A DNA stretch of 64,000 nt from DATJPD01 sp035506575 (GCA_035506575.1 DATJPD010000174.1:1-64000), one strand, 5' to 3'; positions 1 through 8,839 are shown, numbered from the stretch's first letter. Program-made: numbers and translations. The notes: generated by a model not told the origin, from the sequence alone.

Positions 1-525
1 CTCGTCCTCGGGGGCCACCGGGGTTGCCCGCGGCCGAGTCGATTCGCCGCCGATATCGAGGATGTCGACGCCGGCTGCGAGCATGGCGCGCCCTTGCGCG
101 ATCGCCGCCTGCGGATCGGCGAAATCGCCGCCATCCGAGAAGCTGTCCGGCGTCACGTTCACGATGCCCATGACCAGCGGCCGGTCGAGGGAGAAGCCCG
201 CCCAGGCGGCGCGCCACGCGCTGATCCGGCCCAGCAGCGTATCCACTCGCGCCTTTACGGGTGCACCACGTTGCGCGGCCCAGCGGCTCACCTCGGCGAT
301 CGAGCCGAGGGCCGCCACGATCTCGCCCGACCGCAGGCGGCCCAGCACCTCCACCATCGTGAACGCGAGCGGCCCGCCGGCCAGCGGCAGGGCGGCACCG
401 TTGCGCTGTGCTGCTTGCGCCGCCGCATCGGCCAGAAGGCCGAGCGGCCGCAGCCATAAATGCTCCGGCTCGACCGCCGGAAGCGCCTCGAGGTTGGAAG
501 CGTAGTTGGGCTCTTTTTCCGTCAC
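1..525 (-). CDS. folP: Dihydropteroate synthase, partial (C-terminus lies outside the window)
   Basis: This is the N-terminal 175 codons of dihydropteroate synthase, the cytoplasmic folate enzyme that joins 6-hydroxymethyl-dihydropterin diphosphate to p-aminobenzoate. The diagnostic loop MGIVNVTPDSFSDGG is read on the minus strand from about position 171, followed by ILDIGGEST near the window edge. The start used is GTG at 525, which is in frame with the motif and leaves about 118 residues before it. That leader is typical of the longer alphaproteobacterial folP. The start is 37 bases from the start of the divergent SMP-30 gene, so both promoters must lie in that short gap or inside the genes. 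The catalytic C-terminal half is missing from the window, so completeness cannot be judged. Confidence 0.9.
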   Translation of the reverse strand, partial: MTEKEPNYASNLEALPAVEPEHLWLRPLGLLADAAAQAAQRNGAALPLAGGPLAFTMVEVLGRLRSGEIVAALGSIAEVSRWAAQRGAPVKARVDTLLGRISAWRAAWAGFSLDRPLVMGIVNVTPDSFSDGGDFADPQAAIAQGRAMLAAGVDILDIGGESTRPRATPVAPEDE

Positions 526-562
526 GGTCCCGATAGTACCCTCGTCGCGGGAGGACTGCACG

Positions 563-1417
563 ATGGCCGACGCTGCTGGCAAGCCTGAGATTCTGCTGAC
601 CGGGCTCAGCTTTCCCGAGGCGCCGCGCTGGCGCGACGGCAAGCTGTGGTTCTCCGATTTCTATACGCAGCGCGTGATGACCGTCGACCTCAGGGGCCAT
701 GCCGAAACGGTCGTCGAGGTGCCGAAGCGGCCGTCCGGGCTCGGCTGGCTGCCGGATGGGACCTTGCTGGTCGTCTCGATGCTCGACCGCTGCGTCATGC
801 GGCTCGACGGCGGGCGCCTGCGCCTTCACGCCGATCTGTCGAAGATCGCGACCGGCCCGTGCAACGACATGGTCGTCGATGCCAAAGGCCGCGCCTATGT
901 CGGCAATTTCGGCTTCGACCGCCACGGCGGCGAGAGCGAGCGCCCGGCCGTGCTCGCGCGCGTCGATCCCGACGGCCGCGTCACGCAGGCCGCCGAGGAC
1001 GTCATGTTCCCCAACGGCACGGTGATCACTCCGGATGGTAAGACCATGATCCTCGCCGAGAGCCTGGGCTACCGGCTGACCGCGTTCGATATCGCGGCCG
1101 ATGGCGGGCTCGGCCGGCGGCGGGTGTGGGCGGACCTCTCCGGCTATTTCCCCGACGGGATCTGTCTCGACGCCGATGGGGCCGTGTGGGTCGCGGACGC
1201 GCGCGGCAAGCGGGTGATCCGTGTGTTCGAGGGCGGACGCGTTGACCGCACGATCACCACCGCCGAGCAGGGCACCTATGCCTGCATCCTCGGCGGCGAC
1301 GATCGGCGCACGCTCTTCATCTGCACGAGCTCGGGCAGCGGGCCTGCCATGGCCAACAAGCGCGACGGCCGCATCGAGATCATCACGGTCGACCGCCCTG
1401 GCGCCGGCCTGCCCTGA
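563..1417 (+). CDS. SMP-30/gluconolactonase/LRE family protein
   Basis: This 284-residue cytoplasmic six-bladed beta-propeller probably hydrolyses a sugar lactone or similar ester. Family metal-ligand segments are visible: the N-terminal FPEAPRW (Glu), GPCNDMVVDAKGRAYVGN (Asn/Asp) in the middle, and FPDGICLDADGAVWVAD (Asp) near the end. ATG at 563 is chosen because GGAGG lies at a normal distance before it. An upstream in-frame ATG at 506 would run back into folP. It is followed after 30 bases by a beta-hydroxyacid-dehydrogenase-like gene and two MFS carriers, which suggests a sugar-acid or hydroxy-acid uptake and oxidation operon. The exact lactone is unknown. Confidence 0.88.
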   Translation: MADAAGKPEILLTGLSFPEAPRWRDGKLWFSDFYTQRVMTVDLRGHAETVVEVPKRPSGLGWLPDGTLLVVSMLDRCVMRLDGGRLRLHADLSKIATGPCNDMVVDAKGRAYVGNFGFDRHGGESERPAVLARVDPDGRVTQAAEDVMFPNGTVITPDGKTMILAESLGYRLTAFDIAADGGLGRRRVWADLSGYFPDGICLDADGAVWVADARGKRVIRVFEGGRVDRTITTAEQGTYACILGGDDRRTLFICTSSGSGPAMANKRDGRIEIITVDRPGAGLP

Positions 1418-1447
1418 CGCGCACCCCATTCAACAAGCGAGGCTGAC

Positions 1448-2374
1448 ATGCAACTGGGCTTCATAGGATTGGGCACGATGGGCGCCGGCATGGCGGCCAA
1501 TCTGCAGCGCGCCGGCCACCGTCTGGTCGTGCACGACACGCGCCGTGCGGCAGCCGACCCGTTCATCTCGGCCGGGGCCGTGTGGGCTGACTCGCCGCGC
1601 AAGGTCGCCGAGGCCGCCGAATTGGTGTTCACCTCGCTCCCCGGGCCGCCCGAAGTGGAATCCGTCGCGAACGGACTGCTCGAAGGGCTGAAGAAGGGCG
1701 CGGCCTATTTCGATCTCTCGACCAGCTCCCCGACCCTGATGCGCCGCCTGCACGGCCGGTTCGCCGAGCGTGGCGTGCACCTCCTGGATGCGCCGGTGAG
1801 CGGCGGCCCGCGCGGCGCCAAAAGCGGCCAGCTTGCGATCTGGGTCGGCGGCGAGAAGGCGATCTTCGACAAGCACAAGCCGATCCTCGATGCGATGGGC
1901 GACCAGGCGCGCTATATCGGGCCGATCGGCGCCGGCTCGGTCGCCAAGCTCGTGCACAACTGCGCCGGTTACGCGGTGCAGACGGCACTCGCCGAGGTGT
2001 TCACCCTGGGCATCAAGGGCGGCGTCGAGCCGCTGGCGCTATTCGAGGCGGTGCGGCAGGGTGCGGTCGGCCGGCGCCGCACCTTCGATGGCGTGGTCGA
2101 TCAGTTCCTGCCTGCCGAGTACGACCCGCCGTCCTTCGCGCTCCGCCTCGCGCACAAGGACGTGAGCCTTGCGACCGCACTCGGGCGCGAGCTCGGCGTG
2201 CCCATGCGCCTGTCGAACCTGGCGCTCGAGGAGATGACCGAGGCCATGAACCGCGGCTGGGCCGATCGCGATTCCCGGATTCCCATGGTCCTGCAGCAGG
2301 AGCGCGCGGGCGTGCAGGTGAAAGTCGACAAGGACCGCATCCGCGAGGTGATGGAGAAGGACGCACCGAAATGA
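1448..2374 (+). CDS. NAD(P)-dependent 3-hydroxyisobutyrate dehydrogenase-like oxidoreductase
   Basis: This 308-residue member of the beta-hydroxyacid dehydrogenase family oxidises a 3-hydroxy acid with NAD(P). The N-terminal Rossmann motif GFIGLGTMGAGMAANL covers residues 4-19. The substrate-binding loop DAPVSGGPRGAKSG follows near 114-127, and the catalytic Lys (K167) with N171 lies in GSVAKLVHN. Length and domain order match the family. ATG at 1448 has AGGCTG just upstream. The gene sits between the SMP-30 gene and two MFS carriers on the same strand, consistent with one catabolic unit. Related family members include tartronate semialdehyde reductase and 6-phosphogluconate-dehydrogenase-like proteins, so the substrate is not fixed. 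Confidence 0.88.
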   Translation: MQLGFIGLGTMGAGMAANLQRAGHRLVVHDTRRAAADPFISAGAVWADSPRKVAEAAELVFTSLPGPPEVESVANGLLEGLKKGAAYFDLSTSSPTLMRRLHGRFAERGVHLLDAPVSGGPRGAKSGQLAIWVGGEKAIFDKHKPILDAMGDQARYIGPIGAGSVAKLVHNCAGYAVQTALAEVFTLGIKGGVEPLALFEAVRQGAVGRRRTFDGVVDQFLPAEYDPPSFALRLAHKDVSLATALGRELGVPMRLSNLALEEMTEAMNRGWADRDSRIPMVLQQERAGVQVKVDKDRIREVMEKDAPK

Positions 2375-2460
2375 CGGAGATGTGAGGGCCGCGCGCGAAT
2401 TTTCCCGCCATGCCTCGCGTGGCAGCCGCTATAACCACGCGCACCACATGAGGGCATTGA

Positions 2461-3834
2461 ATGACCGGCGCTCGTGACGCGCGACTGGCTGCGGTTCTGG
2501 ACGGCCTGAGCTGGCGGCCGATCCACACACGCATCACCGTGGTGCTCGGGCTCGGCTGGATGCTCGACGCCTTCGAGGTGAACATCATCGGCAGCGTGCT
2601 CGGCCTCCTGCAGAAGCTGTGGGACGTGACGACCGAAGAGGCATCGCTGCTGGTCTCGGTCTGGCTGGTCGGCATCATGGTCGGCGCGCTTCTGTTCGGC
2701 TATCTCGCCGACCGGTTCGGCCGCCGGCGGCTGTTCATCGTCACCTTGCTGGTCTATTCGGGCTTCACCGTGATCTCGGCGCTGTCGCCGGGGTTCTATC
2801 CCTTCCTGCTGTTCCGCTTCCTGACCGCGATCGGCGTCGGTGCCGAATACTCGGCGGTGAATGCGGCGATCGGCGAGCTGATCCCGGCGCGCTACCGCGG
2901 CCGCGCCGCCGCCACGGTCATGAATTTCTGGCCGCTCGGCTCGATTCTGGCGGGCGTGATCACGCTCTATTTCATCAACGTGCTGCCGCCCTCGATCGGC
3001 TGGCGCTTCGCATTCGGGCTGGGGGCGATCGTTGCCCTGTTCAGCGTCTGGGCGCGCAAGGCGCTGCCGGAATCCCCGCGCTGGCTCGCCGGCCGCGGCC
3101 GCACGCAAGCGGCCGAAACGGTGTCGGGCCAGATCGCCGCCGACGCGCGTCGGTTCGATCCCGGGGTAGGGGCCGAGGATGGAACCGCGGCACCTGCCGG
3201 GCTCCTCGCGCAGCTCAAGGAGCTCGGGGCCCGCCAGCCCGGCCGGCTGGCGCTGGGCTGCGCGCTCGATTTCTCCGAGGCTGCCGGCTACTACGGGCTG
3301 TTCGCGATCCTGCCGCTCGTGGTCCTGCCGCACCTGCACGTCGCCGACGAGGTTGTGCCGTGGTTCTTCATCGTCGGCAACATCGGCGCCGCGCTCGGCG
3401 GGGTGATCGCTGCGGCACTGCTCGACACGGCCGGACGCAAGCTCACGGTCACAACGTTCTACGTGCTGGCCGCGGCGTCGATGCTGGGCCTGAGCCGGGC
3501 CGCGGCGGGCGAGAGCGCGTCCGGGGTGATGCTCGCCTTCACCGTGGCCAATCTCTGCGCCACGGGGGCTTGGATCTCCGCCTATCCCACGTTTTCGGAG
3601 CTGTTCCCGACGCGCATGCGCGCGACCGGCATCGGCGTGTCGGTCGCGTTTGGGCGCATTGGTGCAGCGATCGCCCCGCCGCTGCTGGTCGTCGTGGCCC
3701 AGCACGCTTCGATCGCGGCGGCACTGGGGCTGCTGGCGGCCTTCTGGCTGCTCGGGGCGGCGGCGATGATCCCGTGGTCGATCTGGGGCCGCGAAGGGCG
3801 GGGGGCGTCGCTCGAAGCGCTCGCCGCCGACTGA
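2461..3834 (+). CDS. MFS transporter (sugar/aromatic-acid porter type)
   Basis: This 457-residue inner-membrane major facilitator has about 12 hydrophobic segments. The loop 2-3 signature is seen as GYLADRFGRRR, and RYRGRAAATVMNFWPLG resembles the loop of organic-acid and sugar porters. A charged cytoplasmic loop of about 50 residues (RGRTQAAETVSGQ onward) separates the two six-helix halves. ATG at 2461 begins the first amphipathic stretch. The gene follows the dehydrogenase by 86 bases and precedes a second MFS gene, so it probably imports the compound metabolised by the upstream enzymes. The substrate is not shown by the sequence. Confidence 0.88.
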   Translation: MTGARDARLAAVLDGLSWRPIHTRITVVLGLGWMLDAFEVNIIGSVLGLLQKLWDVTTEEASLLVSVWLVGIMVGALLFGYLADRFGRRRLFIVTLLVYSGFTVISALSPGFYPFLLFRFLTAIGVGAEYSAVNAAIGELIPARYRGRAAATVMNFWPLGSILAGVITLYFINVLPPSIGWRFAFGLGAIVALFSVWARKALPESPRWLAGRGRTQAAETVSGQIAADARRFDPGVGAEDGTAAPAGLLAQLKELGARQPGRLALGCALDFSEAAGYYGLFAILPLVVLPHLHVADEVVPWFFIVGNIGAALGGVIAAALLDTAGRKLTVTTFYVLAAASMLGLSRAAAGESASGVMLAFTVANLCATGAWISAYPTFSELFPTRMRATGIGVSVAFGRIGAAIAPPLLVVVAQHASIAAALGLLAAFWLLGAAAMIPWSIWGREGRGASLEALAAD

Positions 3835-3930
3835 GAAGCCTTTGATTTTTCGCTGAGCCTGGCCCACTCTCTCCGGGGCTCAAGAACGATAAGGCGCGCC
3901 CCGTCAGGCGCGCCCAGGGGGAGGGGACTC

Positions 3931-5295
3931 ATGAGCGCTTCGACCGTATCGGTGGGCACGATCGTCGCCCGCGTGGAGCGGCTGCCGATCTCAGGCTGGC
4001 ATGCGTTCATGCGCGTCGTCATCGGCTCGGCGACGTTCTTCGACGCCTTCGACTCGCTGGCGATCGCCTTCGTCCTGCCGGTGCTGATCGGGATGTGGCA
4101 CCTGCAGCCCGGCCAGATCGGCCTCCTGATCTCGGCCGGCTACGTCGGGCAGCTGATCGGCGCCATCTTCTTCGGCTGGCTTGCCGAGCGTTACGGGCGC
4201 CTGCGCTCGCTCACCTGGACGATCGTGGTCATCTCCATGCTGAGCGTCGCCTGTGCGTTTGCCTGGGACATCCAGTCGCTCGCGGGGTTGCGGTTCCTCC
4301 AGGGCCTGGGCCTGGGCGGCGAGGTGCCGATCGCGCTCGCCTACGTGAACGAGTTCGCCCGCGCCCAGAACCGCGGCCGGTTCGTGCTCCTGTTCCAGAG
4401 CATCTTCCCGGTCGGCATCGTGATCGTCTCGCTGGTCGCGATCTACGTGGTGCCGCATTGGGGCTGGCAGTGGATGTTCATCATCGGCGCCGTGCCGGCG
4501 ATCCTGGCCGCGGCACTCCGCCGCCTGCTGCCCGAATCCCCGCGCTGGCTCGCGACGGTCGGCCGCCTCCAGGAGGCCGACCGGGTGGTGAGCGACCTCG
4601 AGGCCAGGATCTCGGCGGACACCGGCGCCGCCCTGCCGCCGCCGGCTGTCGTGCCCGACGTGGCGGGCGAGCGGCAGGCGAGCTGGCGGGACCTGTTCGC
4701 CGGTCTCTATCTGCGCCGCACCTTGATGGTGTGGGTGGCGTGGTTCGTCGCCGCGTTCGTCGGCTACGGCATCACCATCTGGCTGCCGACGATCTACCGC
4801 ACGGTTTACAAGCTGCCGGTCCAGGAGGCGCTGCAGTTCAGCTTCATCGCCAACATCGCCCTCGTCGCCGGCGTGCTCACCATGACCTATGCCGTGGACC
4901 ACACGGGCCGGCGGCCGGGCTTCAGCGGCGCCTTCGCGCTTTCGGCCATTCCGCTCGCCCTGTTGTGGGTGATCGGGCCGACCAGTTCGGTGCTGCCGGT
5001 GGTGATCCTCACCACGATCGCGTCCTATTTCGCGGCGATGCTGCAGCTGGGCTTGGTCCTGTACGCCTCGGAGCTCTACCCGACCCGCATGCGCGCGCTG
5101 GGCAGCGGCCTCGCGTCGTCCTGGACGCGGATCGGATCCATGGTGGGCCAGCCGATCGTGGGCCTGGTGCTGCAGGGCGCGGGCATCTCAGCGGTCTTTT
5201 TGATGTTCGCCATAGCCTCGCTGGTGGGCGCGGCGGCGATCGCATGGTTCGGTGTCGAAACCCGCGGCAAGATCCTCGAGGAGCTGTCGCCCTAG
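3931..5295 (+). CDS. MFS transporter (second, paralogous to the preceding one)
   Basis: This is a 454-residue, 12-helix major facilitator in the inner membrane. The motif GWLAERYGRLR is the loop 2-3 signature and ESPRWL marks the start of the long central loop, as in the preceding carrier. A strong purine-rich site (GGGGGAGGGGACTC) lies directly before ATG at 3931. It is the last gene before an intrinsic terminator. Two adjacent, non-identical MFS genes suggest either two substrates or uptake plus export. The substrate is unknown. Confidence 0.88.
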   Translation: MSASTVSVGTIVARVERLPISGWHAFMRVVIGSATFFDAFDSLAIAFVLPVLIGMWHLQPGQIGLLISAGYVGQLIGAIFFGWLAERYGRLRSLTWTIVVISMLSVACAFAWDIQSLAGLRFLQGLGLGGEVPIALAYVNEFARAQNRGRFVLLFQSIFPVGIVIVSLVAIYVVPHWGWQWMFIIGAVPAILAAALRRLLPESPRWLATVGRLQEADRVVSDLEARISADTGAALPPPAVVPDVAGERQASWRDLFAGLYLRRTLMVWVAWFVAAFVGYGITIWLPTIYRTVYKLPVQEALQFSFIANIALVAGVLTMTYAVDHTGRRPGFSGAFALSAIPLALLWVIGPTSSVLPVVILTTIASYFAAMLQLGLVLYASELYPTRMRALGSGLASSWTRIGSMVGQPIVGLVLQGAGISAVFLMFAIASLVGAAAIAWFGVETRGKILEELSP

Positions 5296-5298
5296 GCC

Positions 5299-5326
5299 AA
5301 CCCGGGCCCGCGCGGCGGGTTTTTTT
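5299..5326 (+). terminator. Rho-independent terminator after the second MFS gene
   Basis: Stem AACCCG/CGGGTT encloses an 11-base GC-rich loop and is followed by a run of T residues, four bases after the MFS stop codon. It closes the SMP-30 to MFS transcription unit. Confidence 0.8.
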
Positions 5327-5330
5327 AACC

Positions 5331-5351
5331 ATTTACGATTTATAAGTAAAT
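5331..5351. promoter_or_regulatory. AT-rich inverted repeat upstream of the pentapeptide gene
   Basis: ATTTAC and GTAAAT form a 6-base inverted repeat with a 9-base AT-rich centre, in a short AT-rich island (about 5320-5375) within otherwise GC-rich DNA. The island is the only plausible promoter/operator region for the pentapeptide-repeat gene at 5448. No protein partner can be named. Confidence 0.35.
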
Positions 5352-5447
5352 GCTGGTAAAATTTGCAGTATTGGCTGGCGGAGGCGCAGGTTAGGGGCGT
5401 CCTCCGGTGGGTTCGAGTTTGCCTCCGGTCACAGGGTCAGGCGCGCC

Positions 5448-6722
5448 GTGAACGTTTCCAAGTCACGCCACCGTCCGAGCCACGCCGAGCTCAAGCAGAT
5501 GCTGGACCAGCACCAGCGCTTCCTGAGCGGCCGCGGCGGGGTGCGGGCATTGCTGGCCTTCGCCGACCTGTCCGGGCGCGCGCTGATCGGCGTCAACCTC
5601 GCCGAGGCCGACCTGAGCGGCGCCACCTTGCGCGGCGCCTATCTGGCCGAGGCCAAGCTCGACCGCGCGATGCTGTTCGGCGCCGACCTCAACGATGCCG
5701 ACCTCGAGGGCGCCTCGCTCGTCGGCGCCAATCTGCGCGGCGCCACGTTGCGCGGCGCCAACCTCACGCGCGCCAATCTGCTGCGCGCGGACCTGCGCAG
5801 CGGCGCCATCGCGACCAAGGACCTCAAGGGCAATCTCTACCCGGTGGTGGGTGGCCCGGGGATGTCGCTCAATGCCGGCCCGGCCGAGCTGCAGGGCGCG
5901 CGGCTGATCAACGCCAACCTGACCGACGCCGACATCAGCGGCGTCGTCGCGACGCAGACCGATTTCACCGACGCGGTGATGCGCGGCTGCAACCTGAGCC
6001 ACGCCAATTTGCAGAAGGCGAAGCTGATCGGCGCCGATCTCGAGGGCGCGGACCTGTCCGCGGCGGATCTGCGCGGTGCCGACCTCGAGGGTGCCATCCT
6101 GACCGACGCCAAGATCGAGCTGACCAACCTGTTCGGCGCCTCGCTGAAGGGCGTCCTCACCGCGAAGCCGGCCGGAAAGCCGATCGAGGAGCTGGGCATC
6201 GAGGTCGACGAGCTCGTGCGGCTGCACGTCCAGTGGGTCGACAGCAGCGGTGCCGCCGGCAAGCCCGCCGACGTGAGCGGCTTTGATCTCCGCCGCGGCC
6301 CGTCCCTCAAACGCGCCAACCTGACGGCCCTGCGTGCCGAGAGCGCGACGTTCTACGGCCTCGACCTCGAAGGCGCGCGGCTGCAGGGTGCGAAGCTCGC
6401 CGGCGCCGACCTCAGGATGTGTTGCCTGCGCGGCGCCGACCTGCGCGGCGCCCAGCTGCAAGGAGCGCTTCTGAACCGCGCCGACTTGCGCGATGCGAAT
6501 CTCGAGCCGCTGGTCATGGACGGGGGGCGGATCTATCCGACCAACCTCGAGGGTGCCCGCCTGCGCTGCGCCGATCTGCGCGGCGCGCGGCTGCGCGATG
6601 CGAATCTGCGCGCGGTCGACCTGAGCGAGGCGGACCTGACCGAGGCCGACCTCAAGAACTGCGCCGTGGAGGGGGCCGTCATGCCGCGGCGCCGTGCCGC
6701 GGCAAAGGCGCAGAACGCCTAG
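5448..6722 (+). CDS. Pentapeptide-repeat protein
   Basis: This 424-residue protein consists largely of A(D/N)LXX pentapeptides, the pattern that folds into a right-handed quadrilateral beta-helix. A short amphipathic N-terminus (residues 1-40, SHAELKQMLDQHQRF) precedes the repeats. One block runs to about residue 245. A non-repeat insertion of about 45 residues (IEELGIEVDELVRLHVQWVD) follows, then a second block to about 410 and a basic tail. The start is GTG at 5448, the only sensible start before the first repeat. There is no signal peptide, so it is probably cytoplasmic. Some pentapeptide proteins mimic DNA and bind gyrase, but nothing here proves that role. Its stop codon overlaps the stop of the convergent cyclase-like gene. 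Confidence 0.9.
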   Translation: MNVSKSRHRPSHAELKQMLDQHQRFLSGRGGVRALLAFADLSGRALIGVNLAEADLSGATLRGAYLAEAKLDRAMLFGADLNDADLEGASLVGANLRGATLRGANLTRANLLRADLRSGAIATKDLKGNLYPVVGGPGMSLNAGPAELQGARLINANLTDADISGVVATQTDFTDAVMRGCNLSHANLQKAKLIGADLEGADLSAADLRGADLEGAILTDAKIELTNLFGASLKGVLTAKPAGKPIEELGIEVDELVRLHVQWVDSSGAAGKPADVSGFDLRRGPSLKRANLTALRAESATFYGLDLEGARLQGAKLAGADLRMCCLRGADLRGAQLQGALLNRADLRDANLEPLVMDGGRIYPTNLEGARLRCADLRGARLRDANLRAVDLSEADLTEADLKNCAVEGAVMPRRRAAAKAQNA

Positions 6723-7882
6723 GGGACAGCGGCACTTTCGGTCACCGCCACCGGGATCTCGTAGACCGCCGGCGTGGCGTTGAACCCGGCGAGCTTGTCG
6801 GGGCGCAGGCCAAAGTCCAGGCGCGCCTCGCTGTCGCGCTCGACCCGGGCGTGCAGGTTGAACGCTTCGTAGCGGTTGCCGTGCTTGTCGGCGATCGAAT
6901 ACTTGAGGACGCTCTGGGCGCGATTGCCGATCTGGCCGCCGCTGATGATCGAGCGGATCTCCTTCACCGGGTGTCCGCCGATCTCTGCACCGGTGAGGCG
7001 CGCCAGCATCTTCTCGGCGCGCGCAAGGAACAGGACCGTGTCCAGGACCTTCGCCGAGCCGTCGATCGGCCGCTGGAAATTCCCCAGCAGGATCTGTCCG
7101 GGCAGCGACTTCTCCAATATCCGCGCGAGGGTGATGGTCACCTGGCCGGTCGCATATTCGAAGCTGCGCGGCCTGGTGCCCTCGACCTGGTGGTAGGAAT
7201 AATGCGAGCCGACCGTGAAGCCGATGCGCAGCCGCGGCACCAGCTGGCTGGCGCTCCCGACGTCCTGCGCGCTCAACGCGTTGTCGACGAGCGTCAGCAA
7301 CAAGGCGGCGTAGGTGCGCAGGTCGGCCTCCAGGCCGGAGAAACGGTTCCAGACATAGATGTACCCGTCGCCGGCGGTCGAGCGCGCCAGCTCGACGTCG
7401 AGACCGACCTCGCCGAGCTTCTCGCCGGCACTGCTGATGCTGCTCTCGAGCGAGGTGAACTGCGCCAGCTGTTCGAGGGGTGTCGCGTCGGAGAAGCCGA
7501 CGATGTTGAACAGGATCATGGCGCGATGCGCGGTCCGGACGATCGAATAACGGCGGATGACCGTGTCGACCGCCTCCGCGTCGACGTCGCCGGGGCTCGT
7601 CTCGCTCCGGATCCTGAACGGCAAGGTCAGTCGCAGCGGCCGCGCCTGCAGGGTCTTGCAGACCGCGGTGAACGTGCTCGCGTTCATCTGCCGGCCACCG
7701 TCCAGCAGGCGAGGGTTGTCCGCCGCCTCCGAGAGGACGCGATAAACCGGCGCGAAGCACACCTCGATACCCTCGTCATCGGCGATCCAGCCGACGATCA
7801 TGTTCTTGCCGAGCATCCAGAGGTTATGGACCGCGATATCGATCTCGCGCAGACCTTCGCGCACTTGGATGAAGTCGATCAT
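6719..7882 (-). CDS. Protein with a degenerate class III nucleotidyl-cyclase homology domain
   Basis: This is a 387-residue, apparently soluble protein. Residues about 119-275 have the order of a class III adenylyl/guanylyl cyclase domain: ILFNIVGFSD (123-132), AGDGYIYVWN (170-179), PRLRIGFTVG (216-225), then ATGQVTITLARI with PGQILLGN (244-268). The first metal-binding Asp of FxDIxGF is Asn126 here. The transition-state Asn of the VNxAAR motif is replaced by Thr, while the Arg and the second metal Asp (GDG, D172) remain. Residues 1-115 have no recognised domain. It is therefore probably a catalytically weak or inactive, ligand-sensing cyclase homologue. It lies just beyond the tad genes and shares their strand. 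Assignment of the domain is fairly firm; activity is inference. Confidence 0.65.
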   Translation of the reverse strand: MIDFIQVREGLREIDIAVHNLWMLGKNMIVGWIADDEGIEVCFAPVYRVLSEAADNPRLLDGGRQMNASTFTAVCKTLQARPLRLTLPFRIRSETSPGDVDAEAVDTVIRRYSIVRTAHRAMILFNIVGFSDATPLEQLAQFTSLESSISSAGEKLGEVGLDVELARSTAGDGYIYVWNRFSGLEADLRTYAALLLTLVDNALSAQDVGSASQLVPRLRIGFTVGSHYSYHQVEGTRPRSFEYATGQVTITLARILEKSLPGQILLGNFQRPIDGSAKVLDTVLFLARAEKMLARLTGAEIGGHPVKEIRSIISGGQIGNRAQSVLKYSIADKHGNRYEAFNLHARVERDSEARLDFGLRPDKLAGFNATPAVYEIPVAVTESAAVP

Positions 7883-7950
7883 CGGGCGCTGGGACGTCCT
7901 TTTCGCGACAGCCGGCTCAAGGGTACCACAGTTTCGGAATCATCCCGGCG

Positions 7951-8349
7951 CTAGACCGGGTAGCAGGATTGCGCCGAGAGGTTGACCGAAGCCGCGGAAA
8001 ACCAGGCCGCCCCCATGAACGGGAAGGTGTAGGTCGCGGTGACTTGGTTGCCGCACGCGGCCGCCGTCGCCGCGAACGTGCCGTCGGGGAAGGTCAGGCC
8101 ATAGGCCTGAGTGGCGGCGTAGGTCTGGGTGGAACTGGTGCTGCCGCAGGTCGCCGCATCGACGGTGGCGCAACGGGCCGCCATGTCGACGGCGTGCTGA
8201 AGCGCGGTCTGGGTCCAGAACAGCTGCCCGAACTGCATGATCCCCAGGACGAGCGGGATGAACACCGGCAGCAGAATGCCGAATTCGAGCGCCGCAGCAC
8301 CGCGTGTGTCGCGCCAGAGGCGTCGGAGAGGAGTGACATGAAGGCGCAT
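7951..8349 (-). CDS. tadE: TadE-family pseudopilin (second copy)
   Basis: This 132-residue protein has a short basic N-terminus followed by the prepilin-type segment RGAAALEFGILLPVFIPLVL. The cleavage Gly and Glu at +5 are those recognised by the CpaA/TadV peptidase. The rest is a small Cys-containing periplasmic domain. TadE-like minor pilins are needed for Flp pilus biogenesis. It follows another tadE gene by 15 bases on the same strand and forms the end of a small unit with the CpaC-N-domain gene. Confidence in the family is high; which copy corresponds to TadE or TadF is uncertain. Confidence 0.82.
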   Translation of the reverse strand: MRLHVTPLRRLWRDTRGAAALEFGILLPVFIPLVLGIMQFGQLFWTQTALQHAVDMAARCATVDAATCGSTSSTQTYAATQAYGLTFPDGTFAATAAACGNQVTATYTFPFMGAAWFSAASVNLSAQSCYPV

Positions 8350-8364
8350 GGCTCGACGTCCTCC

Positions 8365-8829
8365 CTAATAGCGGACAGTTGAGGACGCGGTCAGCGTGTA
8401 GCTGCTGGAAATTCCCGGGTAAGGGACCAAGGTCGTGTAGGTCGCCTGGGCATTGACGGTGACATAGGTGCCCGCCGTGAGCCCGCTCGGGCAGCTGGTT
8501 CCGCACGTCGCCGGCGTGATGGATGTCCCCGACGGGCAGCCGCAGGTTTGGGTGGGGGCCGGCGTCGCGCTGACCGTCAGCGGCGTTGCGCTCGTGACGG
8601 CGCCGCTGATGCCGGCGACACTGTACCCGTGCTTGAGCACATATTCGGCGCCCGCCTGTGCCGCGTTCTGGACTTCGATCTGATTGTACATCGCGAGGCC
8701 GTAGTCGACGGTGCCCACGGCCAGCAGCATCAGCGGCGGGGCCAGGAAGGCGAGCTCGAGTGCCGCGTTGCCGCCGCATTGGCGGAGCAACGATCGCCAC
8801 CAGCTCGCGTTCATGTGACGGGCGGACAT
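8365..8829 (-). CDS. tadE: TadE-family pseudopilin (first copy)
   Basis: This 154-residue minor pilin of the Tad system has a basic leader, then the pseudopilin segment GGNAALELAFLAPPLMLLAVG, with Glu five residues after the likely cleavage Gly. A single hydrophobic helix is followed by a Thr/Ser-rich periplasmic domain with four cysteines (CGCPSG, CGTSCPSG). The start at 8829 lies 10 bases after the stop of the upstream CpaC-N-domain gene, so translation is probably coupled. It resembles the next gene in architecture but not closely in sequence. Confidence 0.82.
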   Translation of the reverse strand: MSARHMNASWWRSLLRQCGGNAALELAFLAPPLMLLAVGTVDYGLAMYNQIEVQNAAQAGAEYVLKHGYSVAGISGAVTSATPLTVSATPAPTQTCGCPSGTSITPATCGTSCPSGLTAGTYVTVNAQATYTTLVPYPGISSSYTLTASSTVRY

Positions 8830-8839
8830 GCTGGCACGC

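Noticed and set aside
2101..3867. Long minus-strand open frame of 588 residues
   Set aside because: Antisense to the first MFS gene; its product is Arg/Gln/His-rich low-complexity sequence typical of shadow frames in GC-rich DNA.
5463..7760. Minus-strand open frame of 765 residues across the pentapeptide gene
   Set aside because: Repetitive (AAQIGAAQV) because it is antisense to the pentapeptide repeats; the cyclase-like gene uses another frame.
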